Shown here piece after piece: positions 32,782-41,350 of a DNA stretch of 43,367 bases. The DNA is from Gemmatimonadaceae bacterium (GTDB lineage: Bacteria; Gemmatimonadota; Gemmatimonadetes; Gemmatimonadales; Gemmatimonadaceae). Where the stretch lies: NCBI GenBank assembly GCA_014377535.1, contig JACMPK010000149.1, positions 1 through 43,367 of the forward strand, in the 5' to 3' direction. The position numbers were made by a program, and so were the translations under genes. The notes beneath the pieces are model-generated. The model searched no databases. It saw only the letters and a program-made list of their open reading frames with translations, and was not told the DNA's origin. Each line of letters begins with the position of its first letter. Position 1 is the stretch's first letter.

Positions 32782-33606
32782 ATGCAACGCAGAGAATTCA
32801 TCGCGGCCACCGCTGCCGGCACCGCCTCGCTCGGCGCCGCAGAGCTGCCCTTCGCTCACCTGATCCCGCGCGACATGACCGACGACGCACGCGACGCCAC
32901 CACCACCGCCACGGCGAGTACACGCAGGATCCTGATTGCGGGCGGGGGATTCAACCGCGCCTTCATTCGCTATATGGCGGCACTCACCGGTGCCAGGCGG
33001 CCACGGATCTGCTACCTGCCGACAGCATCGGCTGACGATCCCCAGGGCATCATCAACTTCTACCAGCAGTGCGCGGCACTCGACGTCGAACCACATGTGC
33101 AGCGCAGCTTCATCGAGAGCCTGAGCCAGACGCAGGGCTGGGACGAGGTGCTGCTGTCCATGCACGGCATCGTCGTCTCCGGCGGCAACACGCTGAACCA
33201 GCAAGCGATCTGGAAGGCGCAGGGCATCGACGTGGTGCTCAAGGCCGCGTGGGACAAGGGCGTGGTGCTGGGCGGTGCCAGCGCCGGCTCGCTCTGCTGG
33301 TTCGAGGAAGGCACGACGGATTCGCGACCCAAGGCACTGTCGATCGTGAAGTGCCTCGGTTTCCTGCCGGGTAGCCACTCGCCGCATTATGACGCCGAGC
33401 CTGGGCGACGACCTCTCTACCAGAAGCTGATCGGCGAGGGGACCATGAAGCCCGGCTACGCCTGCGACAACAACGCCGGCATCTACTTCGAGGGCACGTC
33501 CGTGACGCGCGTCGTCGCGACCACACCAACGGCGAAGGTCTACCACGTGAGCGTGGTGAACGTCACCGTCACCGAGCGCGTGATGGAGCCGGAGCAGATC
33601 AGCTAG
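32782..33606 (+). CDS. Exported cyanophycinase-like S51 peptidase
   Basis: 274 residues. The N-terminus MQRREFIAATAAGTASLGAAE has a twin-arginine-like R-R-E-F-I motif and a hydrophobic run, so Tat export is likely. The S51 (peptidase E / cyanophycinase) core is clear: ILIAGGGFNRAFIRYM, RICYLPTASADDPQGIINFY, VSGGNTLNQQAIW, nucleophile Ser167 in LGGASAGSLCWFEEG and LGFLPGSHSPHYD with the conserved His. Family members cleave Asp-X or beta-Asp-Arg bonds. ATG 32782 is preferred for the Tat motif; the frame opens 24 codons earlier without a signal. A strong terminator follows. Confidence 0.91.
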   Translation: MQRREFIAATAAGTASLGAAELPFAHLIPRDMTDDARDATTTATASTRRILIAGGGFNRAFIRYMAALTGARRPRICYLPTASADDPQGIINFYQQCAALDVEPHVQRSFIESLSQTQGWDEVLLSMHGIVVSGGNTLNQQAIWKAQGIDVVLKAAWDKGVVLGGASAGSLCWFEEGTTDSRPKALSIVKCLGFLPGSHSPHYDAEPGRRPLYQKLIGEGTMKPGYACDNNAGIYFEGTSVTRVVATTPTAKVYHVSVVNVTVTERVMEPEQIS

Positions 33607-33659
33607 TCGCCGCTCGTTCCGGCAGCGCATGCTGCGAGCTCAACCACACCATTGTCCTG

Positions 33660-33696
33660 CAGGCGCGACGCGGCAGCGCAGAGCGCGTCGCGCCTG
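33660..33696 (+). terminator. Hairpin terminator after the S51 gene
   Basis: A perfect 13-base stem, CAGGCGCGACGCG at 33660-33672 with its complement at 33684-33696 and an 11-base loop, lies 54 bases after the S51 stop and 127 before the S8 protease start. It separates the S51 gene from the following two-gene unit. No long T-tract is present. Confidence 0.75.
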
Positions 33697-33822
33697 TTCC
33701 GGCGGGGCCGCGTCACTCCGCATGCAACGACTGAGAAGTTGACGCGCACGACATCGTCATGACTGCCGTAGCCCCCGCGGATCACACAGCCGCGTGCGAG
33801 TTGTTCCTGAACGGAGAGAACC

Positions 33823-35631
33823 ATGCCGGAACCGAAGAAGCGAACTGGCACCAGGCGCGCCAAGGATGCGCCACCATCGGCACAGGGCGACGCGGCAGCG
33901 GCCAGCGCCGACACCGCATCGCCAACAGATGCGCCACTGAAGCCCGGGCAGCTCGAGGCACGCGAAGACCTGCGGCGCAACATGCTCCGCTCCATCATCA
34001 CCGAACCGCTGCTGTCGAAGATCCAGATGGATCCGACCGGAACGTTCGATGTGATCATCTCGCTCAACGAGCTGTTTGGTGGTGGCCTCGCGGCGGCGCT
34101 GGTGCTGGTGAAAGAGCGTGCCGAGCTCTGGGACGTGGGCTTCACCGAGGTATCGGGTTACATCTTCGGCCGCCTGCAGGCTCCGCAAATCCAGCAGCTC
34201 GCCGTGGAGTCGCAGCAGCTGAACTCGGAGAATCGTCGCAACGAGGCGGTCGTCTACCGCATCTGGGAAGACAGCGACATTGCCGTCACACTCACGCGCT
34301 CGCTCACGACGATCAAGGCGGATGCGGCCCAGCGCTCGTTCCACGCATTGGGCGAGGGCATCGTCTGGGCGGTGCTCGATTCGGGCGTCGATGGCACGCA
34401 TGTGCACTTTGCCGAGAAGCAGTCGATGCATGGCCGCATCGACACGCTCGGCGTCCGCGCCCCCGTGGAGCATCGTGACTACACGCCCGATGGTGTTGCA
34501 CAGGCGGAGGAGCTCGCCGCCACGACGATCACGCCCGACCTGAAGCGCCTTGGCGCACCGAGTGCGCTGATGGATCGCCTCGGCCATGGCTCGCACGTTG
34601 CGGGCATCATCGCCGGCTACTGGACGACCGAGGCGCCCGAGGGCCTGATGGTCATCGGCACCGAGGTTCGCGACGAGACCGCAGCGACCACCGGCCGTGA
34701 CAAGCTCCTCACCTCGCGCGAGGCGCTCAAGTCGATCAGCGGCGTGGCACCACTGGCGAAGATCATCAGCATGAAGGTGATCGCCGACGTGACGCGCTCG
34801 GATGACTACAAGCAGACCCGCGGACAGGGAAAAGTCAGCTGGGTCCTGCGCGCGCTCGACGACATTCAGCAGTGGAACCAGTATGGCAAGCGCCTGGTGG
34901 TGCATGGCGTGAACATGAGCATCGGCTACGACTTCGACCCCCGCTGGTTCGCGTGCGGCCAGAGCCCCATCTGCGTCGAGGTAAACCGGCTGGTGAAGTC
35001 CGGCGTCTCGGTGGTGGTGTCAGCGGGCAACAGTGGCTACTCGTCGTACATCACCGGCGGGGGCACGGAGGAGAGCAGCTATCGCAACCTCACCATCACC
35101 GATCCGGGGAACGCGGAATTTGCCATCACCGTGGGGTCCACACATCGCGAGATGCCGCACACGTATGGTGTGTCATACTTCTCGTCACGCGGTCCCACCG
35201 GCGACGGCCGACGCAAGCCTGACCTGCTGGCTCCCGGTGAGCGGATCCGTTCGTGTGCAGCGGGACGCGAGCAGGATCGCTACAAGATCGCAGAGACCAC
35301 ACCGGTGCCGGTGGCAGCGGCCGATGCCCTGCCCGAGGCGCCCGGCACCACGGCACATGCCACCGAGGGTGCCACGCTGACGACTCCGATCGCGCCCGGC
35401 AGTGCGCCGGAAGATGGCAGGGTGCTGTATTGCGAGCAGACCGGCACCAGCATGGCGGCGCCGCACGTTTCGGGAGCCGTCGCGGCATTTTTGTCGGTCC
35501 GCACGGAATTCATCGGGCAGCCGGAACGCGTCAAGGCGCTGTTCCTCGCCAACGCCATCGACCTCGGACGCGAACGTGCGTTTCAGGGCGAGGGCCTGCT
35601 CGATCTCATGAAGGTTCTGCAGGCCTGCTGA
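33823..35631 (+). CDS. Intracellular subtilisin-type (S8) serine protease
   Basis: 602 residues. The N-terminal ~40 residues are Lys/Arg/Ala/Pro-rich with no signal peptide; ~45-165 form an unrecognised domain (NMLRSIITEPLLSKIQMDPTGTFDVIISLNE ... EVSGYIFGRLQAPQIQQLAVE), possibly an inhibitor-type prodomain. The S8 domain has Asp186 (VLDSGVDGTH), His255 (RLGHGSHVAG), oxyanion Asn403 (VSAGNSG) and Ser543 (GTSMAAPHVSG). Between His and Ser lie insertions of ~35 (EVRDETAATTG...) and ~65 residues (RYKIAETTPVPVAAAD...). Active protease is expected in the cytoplasm. GGAGAG 7 bases before ATG 33823 fixes the start. The hydrolase gene follows after 23 bases; a terminator isolates the pair on each side. 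Confidence 0.92.
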   Translation: MPEPKKRTGTRRAKDAPPSAQGDAAAASADTASPTDAPLKPGQLEAREDLRRNMLRSIITEPLLSKIQMDPTGTFDVIISLNELFGGGLAAALVLVKERAELWDVGFTEVSGYIFGRLQAPQIQQLAVESQQLNSENRRNEAVVYRIWEDSDIAVTLTRSLTTIKADAAQRSFHALGEGIVWAVLDSGVDGTHVHFAEKQSMHGRIDTLGVRAPVEHRDYTPDGVAQAEELAATTITPDLKRLGAPSALMDRLGHGSHVAGIIAGYWTTEAPEGLMVIGTEVRDETAATTGRDKLLTSREALKSISGVAPLAKIISMKVIADVTRSDDYKQTRGQGKVSWVLRALDDIQQWNQYGKRLVVHGVNMSIGYDFDPRWFACGQSPICVEVNRLVKSGVSVVVSAGNSGYSSYITGGGTEESSYRNLTITDPGNAEFAITVGSTHREMPHTYGVSYFSSRGPTGDGRRKPDLLAPGERIRSCAAGREQDRYKIAETTPVPVAAADALPEAPGTTAHATEGATLTTPIAPGSAPEDGRVLYCEQTGTSMAAPHVSGAVAAFLSVRTEFIGQPERVKALFLANAIDLGRERAFQGEGLLDLMKVLQAC

Positions 35632-35654
35632 CCACTCATTGCACGGAGCACCAC

Positions 35655-36995
35655 ATGGACACTCTCTCGGGATTCGACTTCGTCGCGCTCGACTATGACG
35701 GTGACGGCAAGCCGACATCGACGACGCTGACGGACTTGCAGCAGCATGTCGCCAGCCACGGCACGACCGACCTGATTCTCATGGCGCACGGCTTCCGCAA
35801 CAATGCATCGGACGCACGCCGCCTGTACGGCGACTTCCTTGGCACCTTCCGCGCGAACATGGTGCGCCCGGAGCTCACGGCGCGGCTCGCACCGCGCACC
35901 TTCGCCGTCGGTGGCGTGTTCTGGCCGTCGAAGCCCTTCAACGAGGGCGACAAGATGGACGAGGGTGGTGCGCAGAGCCTGGGCGATGCGGGAGACGAGC
36001 TGGAGGCCGCGCGCGCGCAGCTGGTGGCGATGCGCGACGAGGACGTGAAGCCGGAGCAGCGCGCCATCGTGGACCAGGCCATCGCACTGCTGCCGCAGCT
36101 GGAGGACGACGCGGCGAAGCAGGACGAGTTCGTGGCCCTCCTGCTGTCGGTGATCGATGCCGACGAAGATGACCCGAACGAGGGATTCAGCGAATTGAAG
36201 TCGCAGCGTGGCTCGGAGCTCCTCGAGAAGTTGCGCGCGCCGATCATCCTGCCCACACGCCGCAGTGACGACGATGGTGGCGTGCAGGCCATCGGTGGCG
36301 GTGACGCATCGGGCGACGGACGGCCGCTCTTCATCGGCGGGCTGTTCAAGAGCATCGCCGGTCGCGTGGGCCAGTTCCTGAACATGGGACTCTGGTACAC
36401 GATGAAGAAGCGGTCCGGCATCGTCGGCGCGGAGGGCGTGGCGAAGGCCGTGCGCACGCTGAAGCAGGGCAATCCGGCGCTGCGCGTGCATCTGGTCGGT
36501 CACAGCCTTGGTGGTCGCTGCATGACCGCCTGTGCGAACGCGCTCAGCGCGAGTCCCATGATACGGCCTGATTCCGTCTCGCTGCTCGAGGCGGCATTCT
36601 CGCACTACGGGCTCAGTGCGAACAACGGCAAGGGCGGTCGCGGCTTCTTCCGCGACGTGATCGAGAAGCAGGTGGTGAAGGGCCCGTTCATCTCGACCTT
36701 CTCGTATCAGGACACCGTGGTCGGCAAGGCGTATGCGATCTCGTCACGCCTGGCAGGTGACAACACGAAAGCGATCGGCGACAAGGACGACCAGTTTGGC
36801 GGCATCGGTCGCAACGGCACGCAGAAGTGCGTCGAATCCACGACGCAGCCCATGAGCGCCGCGGGCAGACAGTACACGTATGCGCCGAACGTCGTGAACA
36901 ACATCGACGGCAGCGGTGGCTTCATCAAGGATCACGGTGACGTGACGAATGCCGACGTGACGTATGCAGTCGCCTGCGCCATCGCGACGACCTGA
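35655..36995 (+). CDS. Serine alpha/beta-hydrolase partner of the S8 protease
   Basis: 446 residues, no signal peptide or membrane span. TDLILMAHGFRNNASDARRLY (~38-58) is the oxyanion strand of an alpha/beta-hydrolase and LRVHLVGHSLGGRCMTACANAL (~277-297) the nucleophile elbow with Ser284, in lipase/esterase style. Between them is a long acidic helical insertion (~100-200, e.g. DELEAARAQLVAMRDEDVKPEQ) and a Gly/Asp-rich loop. An acidic residue and His cannot be assigned with certainty; HYGL or KDHGDV are candidates. GGAG 6 bases before ATG 35655, and only 23 bases from the S8 stop, so translation from one mRNA is expected. Substrate unknown; could be lipid, or a peptide-linked ester. Confidence 0.82.
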   Translation: MDTLSGFDFVALDYDGDGKPTSTTLTDLQQHVASHGTTDLILMAHGFRNNASDARRLYGDFLGTFRANMVRPELTARLAPRTFAVGGVFWPSKPFNEGDKMDEGGAQSLGDAGDELEAARAQLVAMRDEDVKPEQRAIVDQAIALLPQLEDDAAKQDEFVALLLSVIDADEDDPNEGFSELKSQRGSELLEKLRAPIILPTRRSDDDGGVQAIGGGDASGDGRPLFIGGLFKSIAGRVGQFLNMGLWYTMKKRSGIVGAEGVAKAVRTLKQGNPALRVHLVGHSLGGRCMTACANALSASPMIRPDSVSLLEAAFSHYGLSANNGKGGRGFFRDVIEKQVVKGPFISTFSYQDTVVGKAYAISSRLAGDNTKAIGDKDDQFGGIGRNGTQKCVESTTQPMSAAGRQYTYAPNVVNNIDGSGGFIKDHGDVTNADVTYAVACAIATT

Positions 36996-37057
36996 CGCCG
37001 CGATCGACTGGCGAGCCACGCGATGATCTGAACGACGGACCGACGACCTGCGCAGGT

Positions 37058-37093
37058 GCTGCCGGCATCACGACGGGGCCCGATGTCGGCAGC
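37058..37093. terminator. Bidirectional hairpin terminator
   Basis: GCTGCCGGCATC (37058-37069) pairs with GATGTCGGCAGC (37082-37093), 12 pairs with one G-U, and a 12-base loop. It lies between the convergent hydrolase gene and the YdjM-like gene and could stop both. Confidence 0.7.
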
Positions 37094-37105
37094 AGTTCGT
37101 CGCTG

Positions 37106-38515
37106 TCACATTGGCCAGATGTCGGCGCGCGGGCGTGACCACGGGACGTCTGACGCGGGGCACTGGGCGGGGGTGCGTGGCAGCGTGAACCGTGCGACGC
37201 TGACGCGCGCATCACGGTCGTAGCGCAGGTCGCCGACCAGCAGCGAATCCGGTCCGGCGGGGAGCACGAACGGCACGCGAGCGAACTGCAGCCATGCCGC
37301 CACCTGACAGTGTTTGCGTGCGAGGGTGGCCAGCGGCGTGCGCGGCGCGGTCCATGTCCAGGTCCAAACGATCGCGCGGGTCATGGGGGTGCGTAATCGC
37401 GTCATGGGCAGGTGCTGGGCACCGCGCATGGTGTCGGCGTGTGCGGCGCGCGAGCACCAGTGGGCGCTGACCAGCTGCGGCACCGCCGATGCCCACGCCG
37501 TGGTGAGCCGGTAGCGCGACGCGTCGGCTTCCACCGTGATCACACGCGAACAAAACGGGTTGGCCGGGTTCGCGCCCGTCACGACGTCCATCAGCTGCAT
37601 GCGCTCCGAGGCGTACGGCGGCACCGTGTCGGCGATCGCGCCGCGCGCCGGTGCCGCGACAGGCACAGCGTCGGCGATTGCGCCGCGCGTGCGCATCGCC
37701 GCGATCACGTTGGCGCGCACAGTGCCCGTGCCTGCCGCAAAGCAGGCCGTGACGGCCACCCATGCCCCGATGCCGCAACACGCCGCCCAGCGCACGGGCA
37801 GCGCGCACACGAGCAACACGGCGAGCGCGGCACCGGCGCTCACCCCGATCGCGGCCGCCGTGGACACCTGCGGCACCAGCCAGCTGAGCGCGAGGCCCAG
37901 CAGCAGGACGAGACCGAGCAAAATGCGAGTGCCGCGCGAGATCGCCGTGCGCAACAGTGGCGGAACCGCGGCGATCCAGAGCCATGGTTCGATGATGAAG
38001 ATCGCGTCGCCGTAGGACCACTGGTTGCTGAACGGCGAGAGCAGATGCACGCCGTAATCGTTCGTGAAGTCCAGCAGCAGGTGACTGCACACCGCGAGTG
38101 TCGCGAGCAGCAGCAGCGCATGCGCCTCGCGCGTCGACTCGCCCGGGGAAATGCGCAGGGCGGCGTCGCTTCGCACCCGCCATCGCCGCAGCAGCAGCGC
38201 CAATCCCCACAGCAGCGGAATCGCGACCACGCACGCCAGCAGCGTGTGCGTGCGACCGCGGTGGTGCAGCAGGACCAGGATGTCGTCGTACACGCCCAGC
38301 GCCCGCAGCAGCATGCCCCACGGAACGTCGAGGTCAGGGAGGTTGGCGCCGATCACACCGACCAATGCGGCGGTCCTGGCGAAGGACCGTGTGGTCTCAG
38401 GCACCGACTGCGGCATCGCTCCCGTGCGCGGGGGATCGGTGCGGTAACGCGCCCCGAACTGGACGACGGCGCCCGCCAGGAGGAGGCCGGCGAGGGAGTG
38501 CGTGATGTTGTCCAA
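37106..38515 (-). CDS. YdjM-like membrane-bound metal-dependent hydrolase
   Basis: 469 residues. The N-terminus MDNITHSLAGLLLAGAVV carries the family signature with the first His; further conserved sites are ANLPDLD (~59-65), the LLHHRGRTHTLL block (~83-94) and SHLLLDFTNDYGVHLLSPFSNQWSYGD (~141-168), whose His/Asp residues would bind metal. About 6-8 membrane spans. E. coli YdjM is a LexA-regulated inner-membrane protein; the substrate of the family is not known. The C-terminal ~190 residues are hydrophilic and probably periplasmic, with a 14-residue duplicated segment (RGAIADAVP / RGAIADTVP). ATG 38515 begins the signature directly. Confidence 0.9.
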   Translation of the reverse strand: MDNITHSLAGLLLAGAVVQFGARYRTDPPRTGAMPQSVPETTRSFARTAALVGVIGANLPDLDVPWGMLLRALGVYDDILVLLHHRGRTHTLLACVVAIPLLWGLALLLRRWRVRSDAALRISPGESTREAHALLLLATLAVCSHLLLDFTNDYGVHLLSPFSNQWSYGDAIFIIEPWLWIAAVPPLLRTAISRGTRILLGLVLLLGLALSWLVPQVSTAAAIGVSAGAALAVLLVCALPVRWAACCGIGAWVAVTACFAAGTGTVRANVIAAMRTRGAIADAVPVAAPARGAIADTVPPYASERMQLMDVVTGANPANPFCSRVITVEADASRYRLTTAWASAVPQLVSAHWCSRAAHADTMRGAQHLPMTRLRTPMTRAIVWTWTWTAPRTPLATLARKHCQVAAWLQFARVPFVLPAGPDSLLVGDLRYDRDARVSVARFTLPRTPAQCPASDVPWSRPRADIWPM

Positions 38516-38694
38516 GACTCGGGCGCGAGACGGTGAACGAGATGGCGAGTGTGCGGTCAGTCAGCGCACGTCACGCTGCCCACGGATCGTGCGAGCCTGC
38601 CCTCGACACGACCCCTGCGCCAAAACCCCGGGACGCGGTCCCTGCGAGCATGTCACCCGCACGCTGCAGGCCGCGTCCAGGCACACTGCGCCTG

Positions 38695-39222
38695 TCAGAA
38701 CGGCGTGTAAACCGGCGGCGTCACGCCGTTCATCCGCAGGTAGGGCACCGTCTGGCCCAGCGTCCACGGAAAGTGATCGAGCAGCTCGATGAGGAAGCGG
38801 TAGCGCGGCTTCGACATGTTCATCATCGTGATCGGCTGCGCGAGCGACGCATCCGTCACGCCCCGCAGCATGTCGAGCGTGTGGTCCATTGACGCGACGA
38901 CATACGCACGCAGCGCTGCCTTGCTGTGACGGAACACCGCCGTGTCGCCAAAGCTCGGCAACTTGTTGCTGCCCGTGATCGCGACATGCGTGATGAACAC
39001 GTCGGCGGCAGCGGCATGCTCGATCTGCTCGGCGAACGTGCGCACACCGGGCGTGGGGCGGAAGCCGAGCATCGAGTCGGGTGCGGCGTCCAGGTAGCGC
39101 AGGATCGACGCCTTGTGTGTCTCGACCACATCCACGAGCACCGACTTCGGGATCTGTGCACCTGCCGTACTCGCAATGGCGAGTGACAGGCCGAGCGTGA
39201 TGACGTGACGCATGGAACGCAT
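38695..39222 (-). CDS. Exported DinB-superfamily protein
   Basis: 175 residues with signal peptide (MRSMRHVITLGLSLAIASTAGAQ). The mature part is a four-helix DinB/YfiT-type bundle: VVETHKASILRYLDAAPDSMLGFRPTPGVRTFAEQIEHAAAADVF, then LRAYVVASMDHTLDMLRGV and a C-terminal RYRFLIELLDHFPWTLGQTVPYLRMNGVTPP. His50-type and the H of ELLDHFPWTLGQ would be metal ligands in the usual three-His site; this DinB family often acts as thiol-dependent transferases. Export of a DinB protein is less usual but occurs in this lineage. AGGAG 6 bases before ATG 39222 fixes the start. Confidence 0.9.
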   Translation of the reverse strand: MRSMRHVITLGLSLAIASTAGAQIPKSVLVDVVETHKASILRYLDAAPDSMLGFRPTPGVRTFAEQIEHAAAADVFITHVAITGSNKLPSFGDTAVFRHSKAALRAYVVASMDHTLDMLRGVTDASLAQPITMMNMSKPRYRFLIELLDHFPWTLGQTVPYLRMNGVTPPVYTPF

Positions 39223-39504
39223 GAGAACTCCTGGTCAGAAGTGATTTACGAGGAACGCTTCGATTTTTTGCGCCAAACACAAATGTCGCGCGTGCACTCG
39301 ATGCGCGCAGCCCACCTTCGCGTGGTCAACTCCGGCCGGCCGCTCGTTGGTGCAGGTCGCGCGCTCCTGGTACATCGGTAGTCGAGCTCGCGAGGCACGG
39401 GAAATGCTTTGCTTCATCACATCCCGTGCGTCGGTAATCACAGGCCCCGTGAGGTCGCGAAACGCTGGCGCATACGCACGTGTCACGCACTCGGAGATCA
39501 TTTC

Positions 39505-39711
39505 ATGACTGACCACGATAATGACGGACTCGAGAACCGCATCAAAGGTGGCGCGAAGCAGGTGAAGGGTCGCGTACGAAATGCCATCGGCGGCGTGACC
39601 GGCGATACCAGCGAGCAGTTGAAGGGCAAGGCACAGGAGCTCAAGGGCAAGGCTCAGAGCGAGCTCGGCAAAGCGCAGCAGAATCTGGATGACGCGGACC
39701 GGAAGCACTGA
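39505..39711 (+). CDS. CsbD family stress protein
   Basis: 68 residues, strongly hydrophilic. The sequence NRIKGGAKQVKGRVRNAIGGVTGD and QLKGKAQELKGKAQSELGKAQQNLDDA is the repeated Lys-Gly helix pattern of CsbD/YjbJ. In Bacillus subtilis csbD is controlled by the general stress sigma factor; the molecular role is unknown. ATG 39505 has GGAG 9 bases upstream. It diverges from the DinB-like gene across 282 bases in which no other gene was seen. Confidence 0.93.
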   Translation: MTDHDNDGLENRIKGGAKQVKGRVRNAIGGVTGDTSEQLKGKAQELKGKAQSELGKAQQNLDDADRKH

Positions 39712-39788
39712 CACGCATCACCATCAACGGCCTGATCGAGTTGATGTCTCGGTCAGGCTTGAGTCGATTCGTGCGCTGTGGACTTGTG

Positions 39789-39822
39789 GAGCGGGGCCTG
39801 CAGCACGCTGCCGGCTCCGCTC
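39789..39822 (+). terminator. Imperfect hairpin after csbD
   Basis: GAGCGG-g-GCC (39789-39798) pairs with GGC-t-CCGCTC (39813-39822), with one mismatch and a loop of about 14 bases. It lies 78 bases after the CsbD stop. The rest of 39712-39987 contains only a 27-codon frame (39857-39940) without a ribosome binding site, which I do not call. Confidence 0.45.
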
Positions 39823-39987
39823 CTCACACATGCGCGGCCCTCGGCAACCGGCGGCGATGACCGTATGTTCCATCCACGGTCTGCAAGCTCAGCTGCACGA
39901 GCATTACAACCGCATGAACATCGACCCTGACGGCGAGTAGCGCCTTTCTTAGCCTTCTCGCTGCACTGCACCGCACGGAGTGGCACG

Positions 39988-40773
39988 TTGCGCGAACTGA
40001 CATTCGGCTTTTCGCCGTGCCCGAACGACACATTCGCGTTTCATGCACTCACGCATGGGCTCGTCGAGGTGCCGTTCGCCGTACGGCCAGTGTTGCTGGA
40101 CATCGAGGAGCTCAACCGCCGCGCTCACAGCAGCGTGTTCGACATCACGAAACTCAGCGTCGGTGCGTTCGCAGACATCGGTGATCGCTATCGCCTCATC
40201 CGGAGCGGAGCGGCGCTGGGCAAGGGCGTGGGTCCGCTGGTTGTCGCACGTACCGCCATGTCAATGGTCGAGGCTGCGCGCGGCAGCATCGCGATTCCCG
40301 GCCGTGAGACGACCGCCTACCGCCTCCTCCGGCTGGCCGCGCCGGAGGTGAACGAGCCCGTGGAAATGCGCTACGACCGTATCCTTGCGGCTGTCAGCAA
40401 TGGCGAGGTGAACGCAGGCCTGATCATTCACGAGAGCCGCTTCACGTTTGCCGATCACGGGCTCGTGAAAGTGATTGACCTGGGCGACTGGTGGGAGCAC
40501 GAGACGGCGCTGCCGGTGCCACTGGCCGGCATCTGCGCCCGCGCCGACCTGGATCACGAGACCGTTGCAGGTATCGAGCAGGCCATCCGTGCGTCGGTGC
40601 AGTACGCCTTCGATCATCCGGATGCCAGCCTCGACTACGTGCGTGCGAACTCGCAGGAACTCTCCGACGAGGTGTGCGCCGCGCACATTGCGCTGTACGT
40701 GAACGAGTTCAGCCTCGACATCGGCGATGACGGGCTGCGGGCCATCGCACGACTGGTGAACGCGTCAGTCTGA
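39988..40773 (+). CDS. mqnD: 1,4-dihydroxy-6-naphthoate synthase
   Basis: Converts cyclic dehypoxanthine futalosine to 1,4-dihydroxy-6-naphthoate in the futalosine route to menaquinone. The 261-residue periplasmic-binding-protein-like fold has the MqnD signature FSPCPNDTFAFHALTHG (~8-24), followed by LDIEELNRRAH, DITKLSVGAF, GVGPLVVAR, GRETTAYRLLRL and the conserved NAGLIIHESRFT. The start is read as TTG 39988 with GGAG 8 bases upstream; no ATG or GTG lies before the signature, so TTG is needed. Low-efficiency initiation is implied. No other mqn gene is present. Its end overlaps the convergent small gene at 40765 by 9 bases. Confidence 0.94.
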   Translation: MRELTFGFSPCPNDTFAFHALTHGLVEVPFAVRPVLLDIEELNRRAHSSVFDITKLSVGAFADIGDRYRLIRSGAALGKGVGPLVVARTAMSMVEAARGSIAIPGRETTAYRLLRLAAPEVNEPVEMRYDRILAAVSNGEVNAGLIIHESRFTFADHGLVKVIDLGDWWEHETALPVPLAGICARADLDHETVAGIEQAIRASVQYAFDHPDASLDYVRANSQELSDEVCAAHIALYVNEFSLDIGDDGLRAIARLVNASV

Positions 40774-40953
40774 TGACCAGGGCGGCGGGACGTCGGAGTG
40801 TTCCTCGGGCCACCCACCGGCAGACCTGAACACGCCGAGCCAGGCGATTGACGTCGGCACGCCGGGCGCAAGACGCGGCAGGATCGTGTCGGCACCAAAC
40901 AGCAGCGCGAAGCCACCCGCGAGCAGCACACCGATGTTGAGGCGGGACATCAT
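40765..40953 (-). CDS. Short membrane protein, possibly truncated
   Basis: 62 residues with one hydrophobic segment at ~5-22 (LNIGVLLAGGFALLFGAD) and PRLAPGVPTSIAWLGVF afterwards. That pattern resembles the start of longer (~130-residue) small membrane proteins of unknown function, but after residue ~42 the sequence (RSAGGWPEEHSDVPPPWSSD) no longer looks membrane-like, so a frameshift or truncation may have shortened the gene. No Shine-Dalgarno is seen; TATTAT ends 7 bases before the tandem ATGATG, so a leaderless transcript is possible. Confidence 0.5.
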   Translation of the reverse strand: MMSRLNIGVLLAGGFALLFGADTILPRLAPGVPTSIAWLGVFRSAGGWPEEHSDVPPPWSSD

Positions 40954-41013
40954 AAACGAGATAATACGAAACGATACACGTTCAGGCGACGCGTACCACC
41001 GCAGGCCCGGGCA

Positions 41014-41184
41014 TCAGGGCTTGGCGCCCGTGCGCCGCTCGATCGCCTTCAGCCGGAGCAGGATTTCCTCTTGGCCGCGCTGAATTAGAATGAGCGTTCG
41101 AAAGATCCAGATGATACCAATCAGCGGTACGACGACGTATAACAACAGCACTGCGATCGAACTGAAAGCGAACATGTCGTACAT
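41014..41184 (-). CDS. 56-residue membrane protein
   Basis: Complete short gene: MYDMFAFSSIAVLLLYVVV then PLIGIIWIFRTLILIQRGQEE and a basic, amphipathic C-terminus (ILLRLKAIERRTGAKP). One long or two short membrane spans at ~7-35, with a charged cytoplasmic helix. GGAGG 5 bases before ATG 41184 is the best Shine-Dalgarno in this part of the window and is the main argument for the gene. No family is recognised; phage-shock-type PspC/DUF small proteins have a similar layout but no sequence match is claimed. Confidence 0.72.
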   Translation of the reverse strand: MYDMFAFSSIAVLLLYVVVPLIGIIWIFRTLILIQRGQEEILLRLKAIERRTGAKP

Positions 41185-41350
41185 TGCAGCCTCCGATGCT
41201 GAAGTGTGTCATGCGTATCCGACCTCCTGCGGCGGTACTGGCGGGAAGACGATCGTCGGTCGCATGTTAGAGTCGATGTCGACGGAGCGGGCACGTCGCT
41301 CGACGACATCCCGCCGCACGCCGCGGCAATGACGACGCAGCACGTGATGC

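Noticed and set aside
33823-36995. Toxin-antitoxin module
   Set aside because: Both proteins are large and enzymatic; neither resembles a known toxin or antitoxin, so only a general two-gene unit is claimed.
39235-39714. A 159-codon leftward frame with hydrophobic segments
   Set aside because: Its hydrophobic part is only the reverse complement of the CsbD Lys/Gln/Ala codons; CsbD has a ribosome binding site and a known family.
39857-39940. A 27-codon rightward frame starting MTVCSIHGLQ
   Set aside because: No Shine-Dalgarno, no neighbours of similar kind and too short to judge.
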